Below the pieces are notes generated by a model. That model was given only the letters and a program-made list of their open reading frames with translations. It ran no database searches and was not told where the DNA came from. A program made the translations under genes and the position numbers. 64,000 nt of DNA from Hepsetus odoe (taxonomy: Eukaryota; Chordata; Actinopteri; Characiformes; Hepsetidae): contig CM029384.1 of NCBI GenBank assembly GCA_017165825.1, positions 22,095,611 through 22,159,610 on the forward strand, read 5' to 3'. Below are positions 49,501-60,280 of this stretch, piece by piece (the stretch's first letter is position 1; each line of letters starts with the position of its first letter).

Positions 49501-52500
49501 AGACTTTTGCACAGTGCTGTGGAAGTGACCCAGACTTTCTAAATGGGGAAATGCTATGGTTCACCCAGGAATTTGTTAATGTTTTCAATGATTGGATGGT
49601 TCTTAAGTGTCTATATGTAGAATAATGGCATTAGTGAGCAGACCTTAGGATGATGACGTAGATGTTGGTGCGAGGACTGGTGTAGTGCTCCATTTTATTA
49701 ATGAGGGAGTAGATGAGAGGAACGATGAGGTTGATAAGAGACACGATAATGGGCATGAGCAACGTGGACGCCTCTGCTTTTAAATCCCATGAACTCGATT
49801 CGTTTGGTACCTGAAATAGAAAAATGAACAGTAAAACTTCTTTCAGCTCAAGGTCCATCCATTATCTGAGCTTCATTGGGCACCACTTGGAGCACATGGG
49901 AACCAAATTAACACCTCCAGTCTAACTGACATTAATCTCTTTGGACTCAGGTTTTGTTCCCACTGGAAGCATACATGTTCTCCCTGTTCCTCCAGAAGGC
50001 TTGTGCTTCTGGAGGAACAGGGAGAACATGCAAACTCAAGACAGAAAGGACCAAGGATGATCTGGCTGGGAATTGAACCCAGAATCTCTCTGCTGGGTTA
50101 TGAACAGGTCTCATTTATTCTAACAAGTTCTAAGATTTAAGCAAAAAGACTCCACTAAATTTGGTTACATGGCTTAGGGTCCAATAGGGAGGTGAATCTC
50201 ACCAGCTCTTTTTGGTGGGACGCCAGGAAGTAGATGCCTGCACAGGACCCCACGGCGAGGCCTGTTGTCAACAGCCAGGCCAGGAGCTGCAGTGAGAACT
50301 GCTGGAGTAGCATGGCTGACATCGACACCACCGCTTTCCTCTGCAGCCGCTCTGATAAAGATTCCTGCACGGTAAAAAGAGGCGTTGCAGCTCCGAACAG
50401 TGTGCAGGACAACATTAAGGAAACGGGACTGAACTGCGAGAGGTCAACCTTCAGCTGGACGACAAGGTTGTTCTTGTTGTTCTGGACGGCTTTGGCATTG
50501 AAAACGCTGAAATCCCAGCTGCACAGAAGACGCCATGCATCCCCAGAGGTGGGTCCTGCCTCCAGCACAAAGTTCCTCTGAAAGGACCTGGCCATGCTGG
50601 AGAAAGGTCAGAGGTCAATTAAAGAAATTCAATTATCAGCTGGCCCCTCGCCTTAAATGAAGAGAAAGCGCCTCAGTCATGGTGAAACGCGACACACGTT
50701 GAAATGCCTCCTCTGCTAACCGACATACAGAAGGCAGCCATGTCCAGCACCCAGCGGAGCAGTGATGGGGATGGTACCTTGCTCAAGGGTACCTCAGGGC
50801 AACCTACAGGCCTGGGATTTGATCCCACAACCTTCCGATCCTGGGCCCAGTCCCAAACTACTAGACCACATGTCCTAAACTAAAAATAATTTTTATATGC
50901 TTGACTCAATTTCAGAAGTTACTCGTTTATGTACTGTAATTTAAAAAGTAAATCATGCAATTTAATCAATATTTTTCACATTATATTGCTATTTTGATAC
51001 GATACGGAATCATACAGTACTGTGAAAACTGGAGCCACCGCTCATTTCTTTATATTTTGTTGGGAATCCCCTTCTTGCTGCAAAAAGACTTCCTTTTCTG
51101 TTGGATTGTCTTCTCTTTGTCACAAATGTTTTCAGTCTGCAAAGTGTCCAAAGATACAAGGTTCTAGATGATGGGGTTCCACCCACTCAGCGTTCAGCAG
51201 TAAACGAATCACCAGATCATCTGGAATCATCTGTTTCTTCACTGCTTCATGTCTGAAGTTAGATGCTTTTTTCTACTTGAAGGTTCAGACATAGATCACT
51301 GTGTGGATTAACCAACACAGAACTATCAAACTGCTCAGGTATGACTTCACAGTACAGTACACAACATTGCTCATCATTTTCTATCATTTTTCAACATCCA
51401 AATGATCCATTTTGTTGTCTACTAATCATTTAGTACCTTAAAGTATTGTCATGAGATTATCTGCTACAGAATTGATTTTATAGTAATAAAAGCAAACCAA
51501 AGAAAAAGAGGAAAATTATGGATGTTTCTTTTTTTTAAGAAATCTCAATACTAACGAAATGATGTGTGCTGTGTTTCACCATGACTTTCACTTTCACGAT
51601 TGGGTGATTTCTCTGCACAAACACACCTGTTTCAACTCGCCTGTTAACTTGCTCTACCATACTATGCTTTGTCTTTGATAGCCACCCTGATTTTACCTGT
51701 AGATAAGGGATACGGCACACAGTGCCATGTAGGCTGCTATGGTGAGGAAGTAAGCCAACTGCATGTTGTAAGATGGCTGCGTCTCAATCACTTCACCGTC
51801 ATAGCCACCATAGAAGAACACAGTCTGATTGAAGTAACCCTGTTGAAGAAAGAGGCTTTTAAAAAAAATTACTTCAGAAACATCTGACCAAAAATACTAC
51901 CGTTGCTAGAAATTAACGTAATTCCATCCTAGTATCGACCCAGTCCCTGTCTTAACTTGCAATCCAAACCCTAGGCTGACCCAAAACTTTTGGCCAACAT
52001 CTCTCATCCCAAACCCTCGGCTGACCCAAAACTTTTGGCCACCAGCTCTCATCCCAAACCCTAGGCTGACCCAAAACCTTTGGGCCACCAGCTCTCAACT
52101 TGGACCATGGGTAAATGTGTTCAGCTGAAACCCACCACTCCTGTGAGCAGCTCTAGTCCTCGGAAGCTTATGGGATGTGTGATATTAAAAGGGTGCGCGA
52201 TTTGGGGGATGGTGATGAAGCAGAAATTGATGAGGAGGGAGAAGACGTTGAACATGAGTAGCCACTTCAGAAACTGGAAGTAGGACAGGACAGAGGTCCC
52301 GAACCTGCCCCCTATCTCCTTCAGAGTGTCCCGCCATATCACCAAGCGCCGCCTGGCTGAGGCCAAGCCGGTACCAAACCTACGGAAAGACTTGGAAAAG
52401 AGCGAGATGGGAGTGAGACGCTCACACTGGTTGATTTAATTTATAGGTCTTAACACATCATTCCGAGATATCTGATCATATTTGGATAGAAAGACCTAAA

Positions 52501-54073
52501 GCTAATGTCTACCGTTTTACACCTGATCAGTCAGTTTGTTGTCCAAAGTCCCCCGACCTTAAAATATTTTTGCTTTGATGAGCTTCAAATGTGTCTAAAA
52601 TGGCCAAATTATATTAAAAAAATCTCCAAATTGCAGAAACTGGCCACTGATAAAGTACCTCAACTGAGCATCAGTGTAAGGCTCTTGTCCTACCAGAGAG
52701 ACTTGCTGATTGCAGTCTATGCAACATGTAGGGAGGATGTTCTTTTTGGAGAGTTTGTCCGAGATCACCCTGTTCCTGGACACAAAGAAGTTCTTGTTAA
52801 TATAGACTTCCTCCAAAGCAATTCTACGTAGGGACAATTTTTATCCCTTCAATGAAAACTACTTTTTGGGGGGAAACTGATATCCAGCTGTTTATTTTTG
52901 TCCTCTCTAGTGGACATTTGTCAATCCCCTAAACCATACATGCTTATGAGTTTACCTTACCATACTTTAAGGGGACATATAGGCTTGTCCACAGCACACA
53001 GTAAGCCACCACGAAATTCAGCCTCTCACGGGGCAGCTATTTAAAGCACCCGGGAAGAAGTGATGGGGACGGTACCTTGCTCAACGGTACCTTCCCAATC
53101 GACCTGACACAGCCGGCGATCCCAATATTGGACTTCTGACAGTTTTGTGTGAGCAAGAAATATTTTTCGCATCTCCCCTAAACTCGGTGGAGGAATAGCA
53201 GCGCTGACCCATGACCATGTGATTTGGTGGTGGGACCATCATCGTCTCGGTTTAAGCCTCTGATCTTTAACAGCATCTAGCCTTCACCTTATTTATTCTC
53301 AACTGATGGAATCCGAGAACACCTTGGTGAAGCACGCAAAAAAGCAGAACGGTTTTTGTTTAGGATTTAAAAATTGCTTTCAATCCCCATCATTCCACTT
53401 TTTTGTCGTGTGTACCCCCAAGAGGCCGTCCACACTTCGGAAAATGTTGAGGATTATAAAATCGATTATATTGTATGCGTATTGCATCATGAACACAGCA
53501 TGGTCAGCCAGGCCATATTCTATTCATTCTTTTTATTCTTCTATTCATTGGAATATCCTCCCATCACACATTGCTGTTAATTTGATTGATCATTTGTTTG
53601 TGTTTAATATGGACCGTTTTCTAATGTTTACAGCCCATATCTCCAATCGATTTGAGAGAGAACAGTTTCATAGCATGTTCCCGTCCTTGAAACTATTACG
53701 AACCTGATGTTCCTCCTTTCGTGGAGACTCATGGACAGGGCTCTTATAGCCTGTATTCTAGCCCTGGTTGGGAGCTTCACAAACTCCGAGACCAGTTCAA
53801 GAGTGTCTGGGGGGTAAAACACAGGCGGCGTTAGTCAGTCCACTTCTGTACGTGTCGTCCCAAAATCCAATTTTTATCTTTATGATCTTCGATCTGTTCA
53901 GATCAGGTGATCCTTGGATTCAGTAGACCACCGGCAATGGCTTCCTTTTAAAAAAGTACCCCAAACTACTTACCATTCTCAACCTCCTCTCTGATCTCCT
54001 CTTCTGTCAGCCCAAGGTTTTCCAGAGCGCTGCCCCGGCGGGGGAATAAACTCATCCTCCGCATCATCTTTTT
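46522..54073 (-). CDS. tmc5: Transmembrane channel-like protein, TMC5-like (N-terminus incomplete)
   Basis: TMC proteins are multi-pass membrane proteins related to the mechanotransduction channels TMC1/2; the role of TMC5 is unsettled. Fifteen exons chain with matching phases: 54073-53974, 53806-53704, 52379-52136, 51839-51697, 50596-50449, 50364-50203, 49810-49644, 48882-48807, 48730-48633, 48455-48360, 48243-48168, 48077-47944, 47451-47278, 46826-46748 and 46629-46552 (626 codons). The TMC signature CWETVVGQ opens the exon at 48730. Other hallmarks are GGRFGTSVLSYFQFLKWLL, FDIATNVLNLIYAQTLAW, SPLLPVIQVIKLF, HCGPFQGL and EGKDKAFLLNKLQ. These match my recollection of human TMC5 better than TMC4, TMC7 or TMC8. 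The last exon may read through its donor to a TAA at 46522-46524 (tail VIARYSQYS) or splice to an unseen exon. The start is uncertain: the 54073 exon opens in phase 0 with KKMMRRMSL, so one of its Met codons or an upstream exon could start the protein. A stretch before the GGRFG exon looks short compared with human. Confidence 0.88.
46946..47035 (-). mobile_element. SINE family A, tail fragment
   Basis: AAAGTGAAAGTGACTACTTG, ACCACAGCGAATCATCTGCA and TTTTACCCG form the reverse complement of the family's 3' part. It lies in a tmc5 intron. Confidence 0.6.
48633..48730 (-). CDS. tmc5: tmc5 exon carrying the TMC signature motif
   Basis: This exon encodes CWETVVGQ followed by SVYRLVVVDFIFGLF. CWETxVGQ is the family-defining motif of TMC proteins. 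Borders are TTTTTTAG|TGC and CAA|GTAAGT on the minus strand, and phases join both neighbours. Confidence 0.92.
48991..49190. repeat. 69-bp tandem repeat, same family, opposite orientation
   Basis: Reverse complement of the repeat at 6463-6667. The GTTCTCCAGATCTTCCTGAA block recurs with a 69-bp period (49062, 49131), about 2.9 copies. It lies in the tmc5 intron between exons 49644 and 48882. Confidence 0.95.
49184..49522. mobile_element. Tc1-like MITE fragment in tmc5 intron
   Basis: It contains GATTCAGACGTTTATCACTG and AACACAAAACTATCAAACTG as at 6.4 and 51.3 kb, then AAGACGTGAAGCAGATGCAG as at 60.7 kb. It ends in ACTTTTGCACAGTGCTGT, the terminal repeat seen at 32.0 kb. Together with the adjacent 69-bp repeat it forms one composite element. 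Confidence 0.6.
49974..50030. repeat. Perfect 25-bp inverted repeat with 7-nt loop
   Basis: Arm one, 49974-49998, starts CATGTTCTCCCTGTTCC; arm two, 50006-50030, is its exact reverse complement; the loop is GCTTGTG. The sequence resembles the GCATGTTCTCCCTGTGTCTG part of a common fish repeat, which is continued to 50100 by a GGGAATTGAACCCAG stretch. Confidence 0.9.
50030..50100 (-). repeat. Fragment of a common fish interspersed repeat
   Basis: CTGGGAATTGAACCCAGAAT on the plus strand is the complement of a GGTTCGATTCCCAGC-type box. With the hairpin beside it, it belongs to the widespread repeat containing the text GCATGTTCTCCC. Confidence 0.45.
50203..50596 (-). CDS. tmc5: tmc5 exon pair separated by an 84-nt in-frame intron
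   Basis: The minus strand is open throughout, but comparison with the family places a small intron at 50448-50365 (AAG|GTTGAC ... ACCGTGCAG|GAA). Removing it joins NLVVQLK directly to ESLSERLQRK, matching NLSTEIR-ENLSELRQEN in human TMC5 as I recall it. The intron is 84 nt, a multiple of three and free of stops, so retention would add 28 residues instead of breaking the frame. The flanking coding parts are 148 nt and 162 nt. Confidence 0.75.
50742..50872 (-). mobile_element. SINE family A, inverted
   Basis: GGTACCTTGCTCAAGGGTAC, CAGGGCAACCTACAGGCCTG and GGGATTTGATCCCACAACC are followed by CCAAACTACTAGACCACA. The head and body are present and the tail is lost. Confidence 0.75.
51013..51347 (+). 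mobile_element. Tc1-like MITE copy in tmc5 intron
   Basis: It starts at CATACAGTACTGTGAAAACT and continues with GCAAAGTGTCCAAAGATACA, TTCTAGATGATGGGGTTCC and CAACACAGAACTATCAAACT. It is homologous to 6205-6462 but without the 69-bp array. It lies between the tmc5 exons at 51697 and 50596. Confidence 0.6.
51960..52100. repeat. 45-bp tandem repeat in tmc5 intron
   Basis: The unit CATCCCAAACCCTCGGCTGA, continuing with CCCAAAACTTTTGGCCACCA and GCTCT, is present about three times. The period of 45 keeps a false minus-strand frame open (15-residue repeat containing QKFWVSLGFG). It lies just downstream (on the minus strand) of the exon ending at 52136. Confidence 0.9.
52690..52816 (-). other. Exon-like open stretch inside a tmc5 intron
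   Basis: On the minus strand an AG border (CTACGTAG) opens a frame beginning IALEEVYINKNFF and running through KLSKKNILPTCC to a GTAGGA border. It lies where human TMC5 has about 30 extra residues between the REIR-like and GGRFG parts, and it has the K-K-x-x-x-P-x-C pattern there. However, its 3' phase does not match the next exon (52379 onward), so it is not included in the gene model. Confidence 0.25.
52988..53120 (-). mobile_element. SINE family A, inverted partial copy
   Basis: GGGCAGCTATTTAAAGCACC and GGACGGTACCTTGCTCAACG are family text on the opposite strand. It lies in a tmc5 intron. Confidence 0.65.
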
Positions 54074-54576
54074 CTGTTTATAAGGTCGTCCTGACAAAGA
54101 CAAATAAAGCTGGCCCTAATGTGTTTATCATCTGAGCGCTGGTGAGAGAGAAGTGGTGTTCAGCGACGTTTTGTTGCTCGGCTGGGACGAGGAAGTGTTG
54201 GTTTAATATTTAAATAGGATACAAGGTACAAGCGGGGCGTAGCTCACCTTTTTACTGTGTGTACGATCGTCTTGGTGACAAACTTTGGTAGCCAATGGCA
54301 AGCAGGGAACAGGCAGGTATCATGTAACAGACGGTATTAGTTATGCATTACCTGTGTGATGGAGGGTCGGCTGGAGCTTCAGCAGGTATAATAACCCCCT
54401 TACGTAAAGATACGTGACCCTACGAGATGAACCTAATACTGGTGCCTTTGTGTTTTGGTGAGAAATAATTGATCTGTGGTGTAAACGCAAGGCTTTCTAT
54501 ATCTCTACCGAGAGGTGGTCACGTTAGTGCCCTCACAAGTTCTCAAGATTGGTCTAGAGAATGGGTTCGTTCCTTT

Positions 54577-54715
54577 ATTTTGCTATGCTCAGGTTGTGGT
54601 GCTGACCGGCAGGAGCGCAGCCCAGACGTTCCCTTCCCAAGACAGTTCCACCAGCTCCTCCCGGGACGTCCCGAGACCCTGAGCAGGTCAGCCAAGAAAT
54701 ACAGATCCCACAAAA
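54577..54715 (-). mobile_element. LINE 3' coding remnant (L2-like)
   Basis: On the minus strand the run GTCCCGGGAGGAGCTGG, followed by a diverged GAGAGGGAAGTCTGGG-like segment, resembles the C-terminal coding end common to fish L2/CR1-type LINEs. It lies near the 5' side of tmc5. It is short and diverged, and the family assignment is from memory of the motif. Confidence 0.4.
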
Positions 54716-55867
54716 CAGCACGGGTCTCTGGTCTGTACGTTTGCCCCCATGATCTCCGAGTTCGAAAGATGAGTACGGGACCTGAGTTTCCGCTTTAATT
54801 GCTTAGAACCTTCAAGATCGCAGCAGAAACATTAAACCAGTCAGTCGGTACTTTTTGGAGGGGGCTGGATAATCCTCTCAGCATTCACTGACGTGGGCTT
54901 TGACCGTTTGAAATGTCCTGAGTGTGTGTGTGTGTGTGTTGTCACAAGCCCAATAAACACCTTTCTTAATGTCCTGCAGGTAAAAAGTGTGTGGGTGTGT
55001 ATAAACACCTTTTTTTTTTTTTTTTTATCCCAACCATGCATCCTATATTTGATTTCCTTCACTGGGGAAACACCCTGTGCTCTTGCACTCCATCCATTCT
55101 GCACTGTGGTCCAGGACGGTTCAGCATAAAGGAATGTTTTAAATGAAAGAGCACGGAGTTGAAACTAACAGAACAGGATAAAACTAATTGCAGTTTTAGC
55201 TTTTATCCCCCTTGACTCTGCATCACATGGCTTTAGACTGAATAAACGGAATTAAAACGGTGCACTATAACCATTAATAACTCGCCAGCTTGGGAGAGAC
55301 GAGACCTTTTCGTCCGAATGCCCGCAATGAAGTCAGATCAAGCAGTCCCCAAATAAGTGATGATAAAAGTTCTACCAGTACCGCTGTATTTATTCCGACC
55401 CTCAATTTCACATTTCTAACCTGCGCCTCTACAAACCTCATTACTCAGACTAGCCACTGAAGAGGGTCCAGGAAGCCGGGGGCTGTTTACTGCGGAACGG
55501 GAGAGAAACGCGCACACAATAGTGTTTTGTTTAACCAAACTGTAGAGAAACTAAAACCCGTTCATTAAAGGGTAGAAAGGAAAAAAGAGAACCACCTTGA
55601 AGGCCCTTCTTTAGACCTTCTGGAGGAATTCGTGAGAGCTTCGTTGTGATTGCGGGGAACCGCGCTAACTGGTTATGAAAGGAATGTTTTTTAAATCATT
55701 GCTTATTTAACCTTTGAAGTCACGTAACTTAGAAAAATAATGTTGGCTAAAGTTCTTAATCCTGCTGGAGACGCCTGGTCACCCCACTGCTGACATCCCT
55801 TAATAAAAACATGTGGACTTACTTAGACATTGGCTCGAGTCGAGGCCACGACTTAAATAGATGCTTA

Positions 55868-56058
55868 CTTAGCGACTTGGCCTCGTAATCAGAAGGTTGC
55901 GGGTTCGGTTAAGATATCCTTGAGTAAGGTACCGTCCCCATTGCTGCTCCCTGGCACTGAATATAGCTTCCCGTTGCTGCAATGTGTGCGATGGGTCATA
56001 TGAGGAGAAGCATTTGGTTGCGGTGTGTATTTACTATCACGTAGTCACTTTCACTTTG
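55868..56058 (+). mobile_element. SINE family A
   Basis: GGCCTCGTAATCAGAAGGTT, GCGGGTTCGGTTAAG, GAGTAAGGTACCGTCCCCAT and the tail GTAGTCACTTTCACTTT. Confidence 0.75.
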
Positions 56059-57410
56059 TGCTTTAGTATGTTGCGGCTGCTCAGACAAAGTGAAAGTGAC
56101 CATTCTTGTCATTGCCAGCCTTGATCTCACACTCAAGAAATCTCGCATTGAACCCCCGAATGAAAAAACTGATCAGCTCTGATAAAAATCAGTTTGAGGG
56201 AGAAAATTCTTTGAGAAAACTGTTGCTGTTGACAACCTGGCAGCTCACCCTAAAATTATATAACCCCTTCCACCTTATTAATCTCACTCGAGGCACAATT
56301 TGCCACCGGACATGCTGACCTTATGACCTCGGGCCTTCCTATGGAGACTGTACAATCAGCCTCCGCTCATTAGTCACCAGATCCACATTTTACTGCACCG
56401 TTAGTCTGAATACTTTTGGACACATTGCACAATACATTTGGTTTTAAGTTTGCAGAGTATGCATGAGCTTCAAAATGCCTGTTTGTCTATGGCTTTGGTG
56501 GTCCCGGGGTAGGACGCCCCCCTTTGGACCAAGAAATCCTTTCCTGAGCTTTTCCCTGACTTAATCCAGGGAGCCCGTCCCAGTAATAACACTCTGAATA
56601 AAAGCACCTAATCAGCAGCATACACCTTCATATAAATGAACGGCTGATAGCATTTTCCTGTGATTTGAATACGGAAGAAAAACTAAAGAGGGGAGTGAAG
56701 ATACAGGGGCTGAACCAATGGAAAGGTGTGAAAGGTACGAAATCAAAGTGCCAGTTTTTAAACTGAACTAAAAATCTAAATTCAGAATAAAAAAATAAAT
56801 AAAGTCTTTACTCATTCTGCCTGTAGGTGGCAGTGTTGTAGCAAACATGACCGATCATCTGAAGTCATAAGATGGTTTTTATTGATCTTTCAAATAAAGT
56901 TTCGGCTTCACCTAACCGTCCACGTCAGTCAAGACGTTTCATCAGGAAAGACGCTTCATTGTCCACATGCAGCTTCGAGATGAAAGCTGCTCCCAAACAC
57001 TAGAATCAGCTCAACAATCTGTTTCCATTCCATTTTTCCACTTGTAGGTGTGGTTTAGGACACAGTATGACTTATTGTGGGCTGTAAAAATGAGCAAAGC
57101 TTCATTCTGGACTATAATTAGGCCTCAGGTGAACATTTGGTCTGGCCAGTATTGGTGGTCAATAAGCTTATTCCAGCGATGGGCTGTGTGGTGTTTTGGT
57201 GTAAAGAATCAAAGGAAAAGTGCTACTCTATTAGTGCATTATTATTATTATTATTGTTATTAATAAATTGTGATTTTATTTCATTTTCATTATAACAGTC
57301 TTTCCTTCTGCATCCGTCCCTGTTCAAAGCACCTTTTTCTAACTGGGTTCATGGGTAGTGAGTCTGTCTTCTGATCTGATGTTTTATTCAGTTAAAAGCA
57401 ATAAATAAGC

Positions 57411-57568
57411 AGAGGTGGCCCAGTGTTCAGGGTACCGTCCCCATCACTGCTCCCATGGGCGCTTTAAATATCTGCCCCCTGCTGCACGGTGAGTGTGGGT
57501 GAAAAGCAGAGGTTGAATTTTGCTGATTCACTGTGTGCTGTGTTTCGCAATAGTCACTTTCACTTATT
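57411..57568 (+). mobile_element. SINE family A, partial
   Basis: GGTACCGTCCCCATCACTGC, GGGCGCTTTAAATATCTGCC and the tail AATAGTCACTTTCACTT. The tRNA-like head is mostly missing. Confidence 0.75.
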
Positions 57569-58440
57569 CAGTGTATCTGTTTTTCATTCCGAGAGGTGCG
57601 GTTAAAGCACGGCCGGGACTCTTATTGTGTATTATGTACGGGTTTAGGGAGAAAAGGTTGAGATGCTTATACCTGTTGATGATGTTTTCGGGAGCCCCGA
57701 CACAAGGTCTCCTCAGATCACCAGCACTTGAGCTTTAAGTTGCTTCTCGTGTCTGTTCAGACTTGCTGAAAAACACAGTTGTGATAGACATAAAGGGACG
57801 TTAGATACTAAAACTCCTGATATTATGTTTACACTCAGACGTGTCTGTGCAAATGATGCGTTTTCTGCAGTTTTTGGTGCAGAAAATAAATAACTTGTCA
57901 TTTTGAACCGGAATTGGTATTGATTTTTAAACTGCCTGGAAGTTCACATCCACTGCATACACCAAACAAACCGCCAACCAGAGCACCGCAATCAGATCTG
58001 AACATCTTCATCTTGGGCCGTTTTTCTTCATCGTGAACTGACGGCTCTCCTTTGTGTCGCTGCCTCACTGTAATCGCTGAGCGGAGAATCAGCGTGCCGT
58101 TTCTGGGTTTAATCCAGACGGAGCTGCTGCCTCCTCTCGCTCGCCGTTAGAGTTTCTCTGCAGGTTCCTGCTGCTGACAGCCTGAGTCTGACCTCAGAAA
58201 TGCAGGCCTGAGTGCAGGCCAATTAGCAGGTGAGAACCTCTCAGCGGTTAATCCACACACCCGGGCGGGGTCCAGCGCGCCGCCGCCGGGTTTGACCTGA
58301 AAGGCACGCGGCTCGGCTTTCACACCGACGCAAGTCGGCCTACCTCACAATACAGCCTCGAAGGTCACACAGGTCACCGTGCCGTCGCTAAGCTTTTGAG
58401 GCTTTGTGTTTGTCCTCAGACTTGTCTTTCCTTTTGTGTA

Positions 58441-58441
<1 letters not shown>

Positions 58442-58481
<40 letters not shown>
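58442..58481. repeat. (GT)n microsatellite
   Basis: A pure GT run of about 20 units. Confidence 0.95.
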
Positions 58482-58482
<1 letters not shown>

Positions 58483-58539
58483 AAGCAATGAAAGTGAGAA
58501 GTCATCAGTGTAATTTTTAATGAATGATATGTCTTTGGG

Positions 58540-58757
58540 GACGCGGTGGCCTAGTGTTTAGGCACTAAGCCCGCGGATCGGGAGGTTGTGGGTTTGAATC
58601 CCTCACCAGCAGGACGTCCTGAGGTACCGTCCCCATTGCTTCTCCCCGGATGCTTTCAATTGCTGGACGGTGCCTGTGGGTAAAATGCAGATTTCATTGC
58701 TCACAGTGTGCTGTGTTTCACGATGTCCGTCACTTTCACTTCACTTTCACTTTAAGC
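58540..58757 (+). mobile_element. SINE family A
   Basis: CGCGGTGGCCTAGTGTTTAG (A box), GTGGGTTTGAATCCCTCACC (B box), then TGAGGTACCGTCCCCATTGC and the tail CACTTTCACTTCACTTTCAC. One of the best preserved copies. Confidence 0.85.
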
Positions 58758-59159
58758 GCTCCTGTCAGCTTGTTTTGCCCAAACGAGATCGTGAACAGGA
58801 AGTGCCTCTCATCCTGAAATCCCCAGGAGAGTTCGGATTCAGAAATGCATTAAATCACTATTTAGTGTTTATATTTATTTAAGATGCGCGCTCGTTAACA
58901 ATAGTGGATTTCTGAGTGAATAAACACTCGGTGCCCAAATAAAACGCATCTTAAATGTATTTTTGTGCCTAAAACCTTTGCACAGAAGTTTGAATTGATT
59001 TTAAATCTGTATCTGTACTGCTCTCAGTGGAAGGTTTATATGAGCATCATCAGAATCAGCATCATGTTTAGATCGCAGGTTAGTGAACGGTAGTGCTCGG
59101 TATGTTTTCACGTTTCCTCTATTATCGGTCCAAAGCGTCACTTTTTAAAATAAAATTTA

Positions 59160-59960
59160 AGGTTGTCAATCTTCACATGCAGGCCGATCAGACGGACCTG
59201 GGCAGACCGTGGGAAAACAAAGAGATGCAAAGATCCTCAGTAGGCAAATTCCCGGCAAATTACTTTCGGCATTTTGACGTGATTAAAAAAGTAGACCCGG
59301 TCTGACCCTCCTGCCCATTACCATTTAGATGCAGGCCAAAGCCTTTGTGCCTCTTTGACCGCCTTGGGTCGAGGGAGGTCACGGCCACGTCCGATGCCAT
59401 TTGCTCCCGGACCGCTGTGGAGATGTTCTGGATCCGAGAGCAGTCAGGCAAGAGGATCCCGAGGGGAAGTCTGGGGCGCAGGGCCATGTTTGGTTTAGTG
59501 ACTCACTCCGCAATGTGTCGATGGAGAGTCAAACAATGCACGAGGATTGGTGGAGGGTGGGATGGGGGCGAGGGAGGCTGTGTGCACGAGGATGAAACCA
59601 AGCAAAAAAGAAAAACATCAGCACATTAATATAAGGCCTCAGTGACTCTTCTATTCTGTCAAAATGACTCATGAAATATTCATGGCAATAATGGGGCGGA
59701 TTATTCTAGTGCGGCGAAACCCGATCAGAATGGGTAATTGTATCTACTGCCTCTGCACATGGGAGAATGGAGGGCGGCGGCGGGGTGGGAGGGGTGCAGG
59801 GGAGAGGAAAAATGACGAGTCTCTAAATCAGGAACACACAGCACTCAGTGTCAGTCTCGACGAAGGCCGGGGAACACACTCTGTCGCCGCAATGAAATGC
59901 AAAGTCAAGGATGGATGATATCCCAGTGTAATTAAATGATGTGGCAGCCCCTCTCCCTCG
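59160..59960. other. Possible conserved non-coding cluster
   Basis: Unlike its surroundings, this stretch lacks repeats and holds homeodomain- and bZIP-like words (ATGACTCATGAAATATTCAT at about 59663-59682, TGTAATTAAATGATG at about 59928). It carries no spliceable coding frame that I recognise; a 75-codon minus frame at 59260-59487 has no familiar content. Such texture is typical of vertebrate enhancer blocks, but conservation cannot be tested here. Confidence 0.25.
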
Positions 59961-60280
59961 GCTGTTCAGATTTGCTGCGTGTTGCTCGACTCCCCGACTG
60001 TACTCAGGGAGGCAAACATGACTCTGGGTGAAGGGCTGTGTGCTGAAAAGCGTTGCGTAACTGTAAACAAACAAACAAAGCTTGCCGCCAGTGCTTTCCG
60101 AACGGAAAAATGCGAACGCATGAACTTTGGTTCATGCGAAACCCACACGGCCCTAAAGGCCGCTCTCTTTTGTTCTGCCCTAATCAAATCGCTGTGCTAT
60201 GATCGCGCAAGATTTGCTTTACATGCAATGGGGAGATACAAGGGATCTGCAGTAAATCTAGGTCTTTCCTGATGTAGTTA

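Noticed and set aside
51906..52088. Minus-strand frame with 15-residue repeat containing QKFWVSLGFG
   Set aside because: Comes from the 45-bp tandem repeat in a tmc5 intron.
54469..54798. Plus-strand 109-codon frame
   Set aside because: Overlaps an antisense LINE remnant and has no family resemblance.
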